Shown one piece after another: positions 5,193 to 5,448 of a stretch of DNA of 5,448 nt (the stretch's first letter is position 1; each line of letters starts with the position of its first letter). Source of the stretch: Clostridia bacterium (GTDB lineage Bacteria > Bacillota_A > Clostridia > Christensenellales > Aristaeellaceae). The notes below the pieces were generated by a model. The model saw nothing but the letters and a program-made list of their open reading frames with translations. It made no database searches and had not been told where the DNA came from. The position numbers were made by a program, and so were the translations under genes. The stretch covers positions 1 through 5,448 of the forward strand of contig JAFXMP010000086.1 of NCBI GenBank assembly GCA_017530275.1, written 5' to 3'.

Positions 5193-5448
5193 ATGACAAC
5201 CGCGAACACGATCCCTGCTCAAACCAATGAAGTCAAGTACCGCAAAGCGAAACTGTGGCAGATCATCCTGATTGCTTTCAATGCCTTCAACGGTATGGCT
5301 GTCTACTTCCTGATCGGTCTGGCCAGCTATTCTGCCAGCATCGGTTATGGCATTGCCACACTGGTTGTGGGCGGTCTGCTGACGTTCACCCGCATTTTCG
5401 ACGCAATTACCGACCCGCTGCTGGCCTTCCTGTACGACCGAGTGAATA
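5193..5448 (+). CDS. Sugar:cation symporter of the GPH family (MFS_2), N-terminal 85 residues, cut by window end
   Basis: An open frame from ATG 5193 runs to the window edge without a stop. AAAGGAAG (5177-5184) supplies a ribosome binding site about 10 nt upstream of the start (measured from the AAGGA core). After a polar N-terminus (to about residue 20) come two hydrophobic segments, about 23-45 (IILIAFNAFNGMAVYFLIGL region) and 53-66. Then comes RIFDAITDPLLAFLYDR (67-83), which matches the conserved R-x-x-D-A-x-x-D-P...D-R loop between helices 2 and 3 of glycoside-pentoside-hexuronide:cation symporters (MelB/XylP/GusB relatives). Such proteins import glycosides, pentosides or hexuronides with Na+ or H+ at the inner membrane. 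The gene is divergent from the AraC-type regulator and probably starts a catabolic operon whose enzymes lie beyond this window. The substrate cannot be read from this fragment. Confidence 0.9.
   Translation, partial: MTTANTIPAQTNEVKYRKAKLWQIILIAFNAFNGMAVYFLIGLASYSASIGYGIATLVVGGLLTFTRIFDAITDPLLAFLYDRVN

Overview
The window holds parts of two carbohydrate-uptake loci, each read divergently from its own regulator. It looks like chromosomal DNA of a low-to-mid GC Gram-positive bacterium, probably a gut-type Clostridia. Four things point that way: strong AAGGAGG-type ribosome binding sites, clean TTGACA/TATAAT promoters, a Firmicutes-style CUT1 sugar ABC operon without its own ATPase, and a ~415-residue AraC regulator of a type common in Clostridia. 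The taxonomy is inference. No rRNA, tRNA, CRISPR, IS element or phage gene is visible.

Left locus (1-3600). On the minus strand, running toward base 1, lie a family 1 extracellular sugar-binding protein (1033-2352), a MalF-type permease (25-942), and the first nine codons of a second gene, by position a MalG-type permease. That last gene overlaps the first permease by ATGA. A perfect 13-bp hairpin without a U-tract sits between the binding protein and the permease. Divergently, on the plus strand, is a LacI-family regulator (2572-3600). The 219-bp divergent intergenic region carries a good promoter in each direction and three sites sharing a TGGTTA...TAACCA or CGATTAACC core. One lies just past the predicted start of the ABC transcript, one between the promoters, and one over the predicted start of the lacI-type transcript. 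The simplest reading is a LacI-type repressor controlling both the transporter and itself.

Middle (3601-3744). A short convergent gap separates the LacI-type and AraC-type genes. It has no convincing gene or strong terminator.

Right locus (3745-5448). An AraC-family regulator on the minus strand (3745-4989 or 4995) is divergent from a truncated plus-strand gene starting at 5193. That gene encodes the N-terminus of a GPH-family (MFS_2) sugar:cation symporter. Between them a 10-bp element, TTTTGAC(A/T)TT, is repeated with a 20-bp period directly upstream of the predicted symporter promoter, the usual arrangement for AraC-type activator sites.

Together the region appears to be a sugar-acquisition cluster in which an ATP-driven importer and an ion-coupled symporter are each paired with a local regulator. 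The substrates cannot be read from the sequence. I see no previously undescribed system; the most informative parts are the regulatory architecture and the binding protein's apparent lack of a lipoprotein signal.
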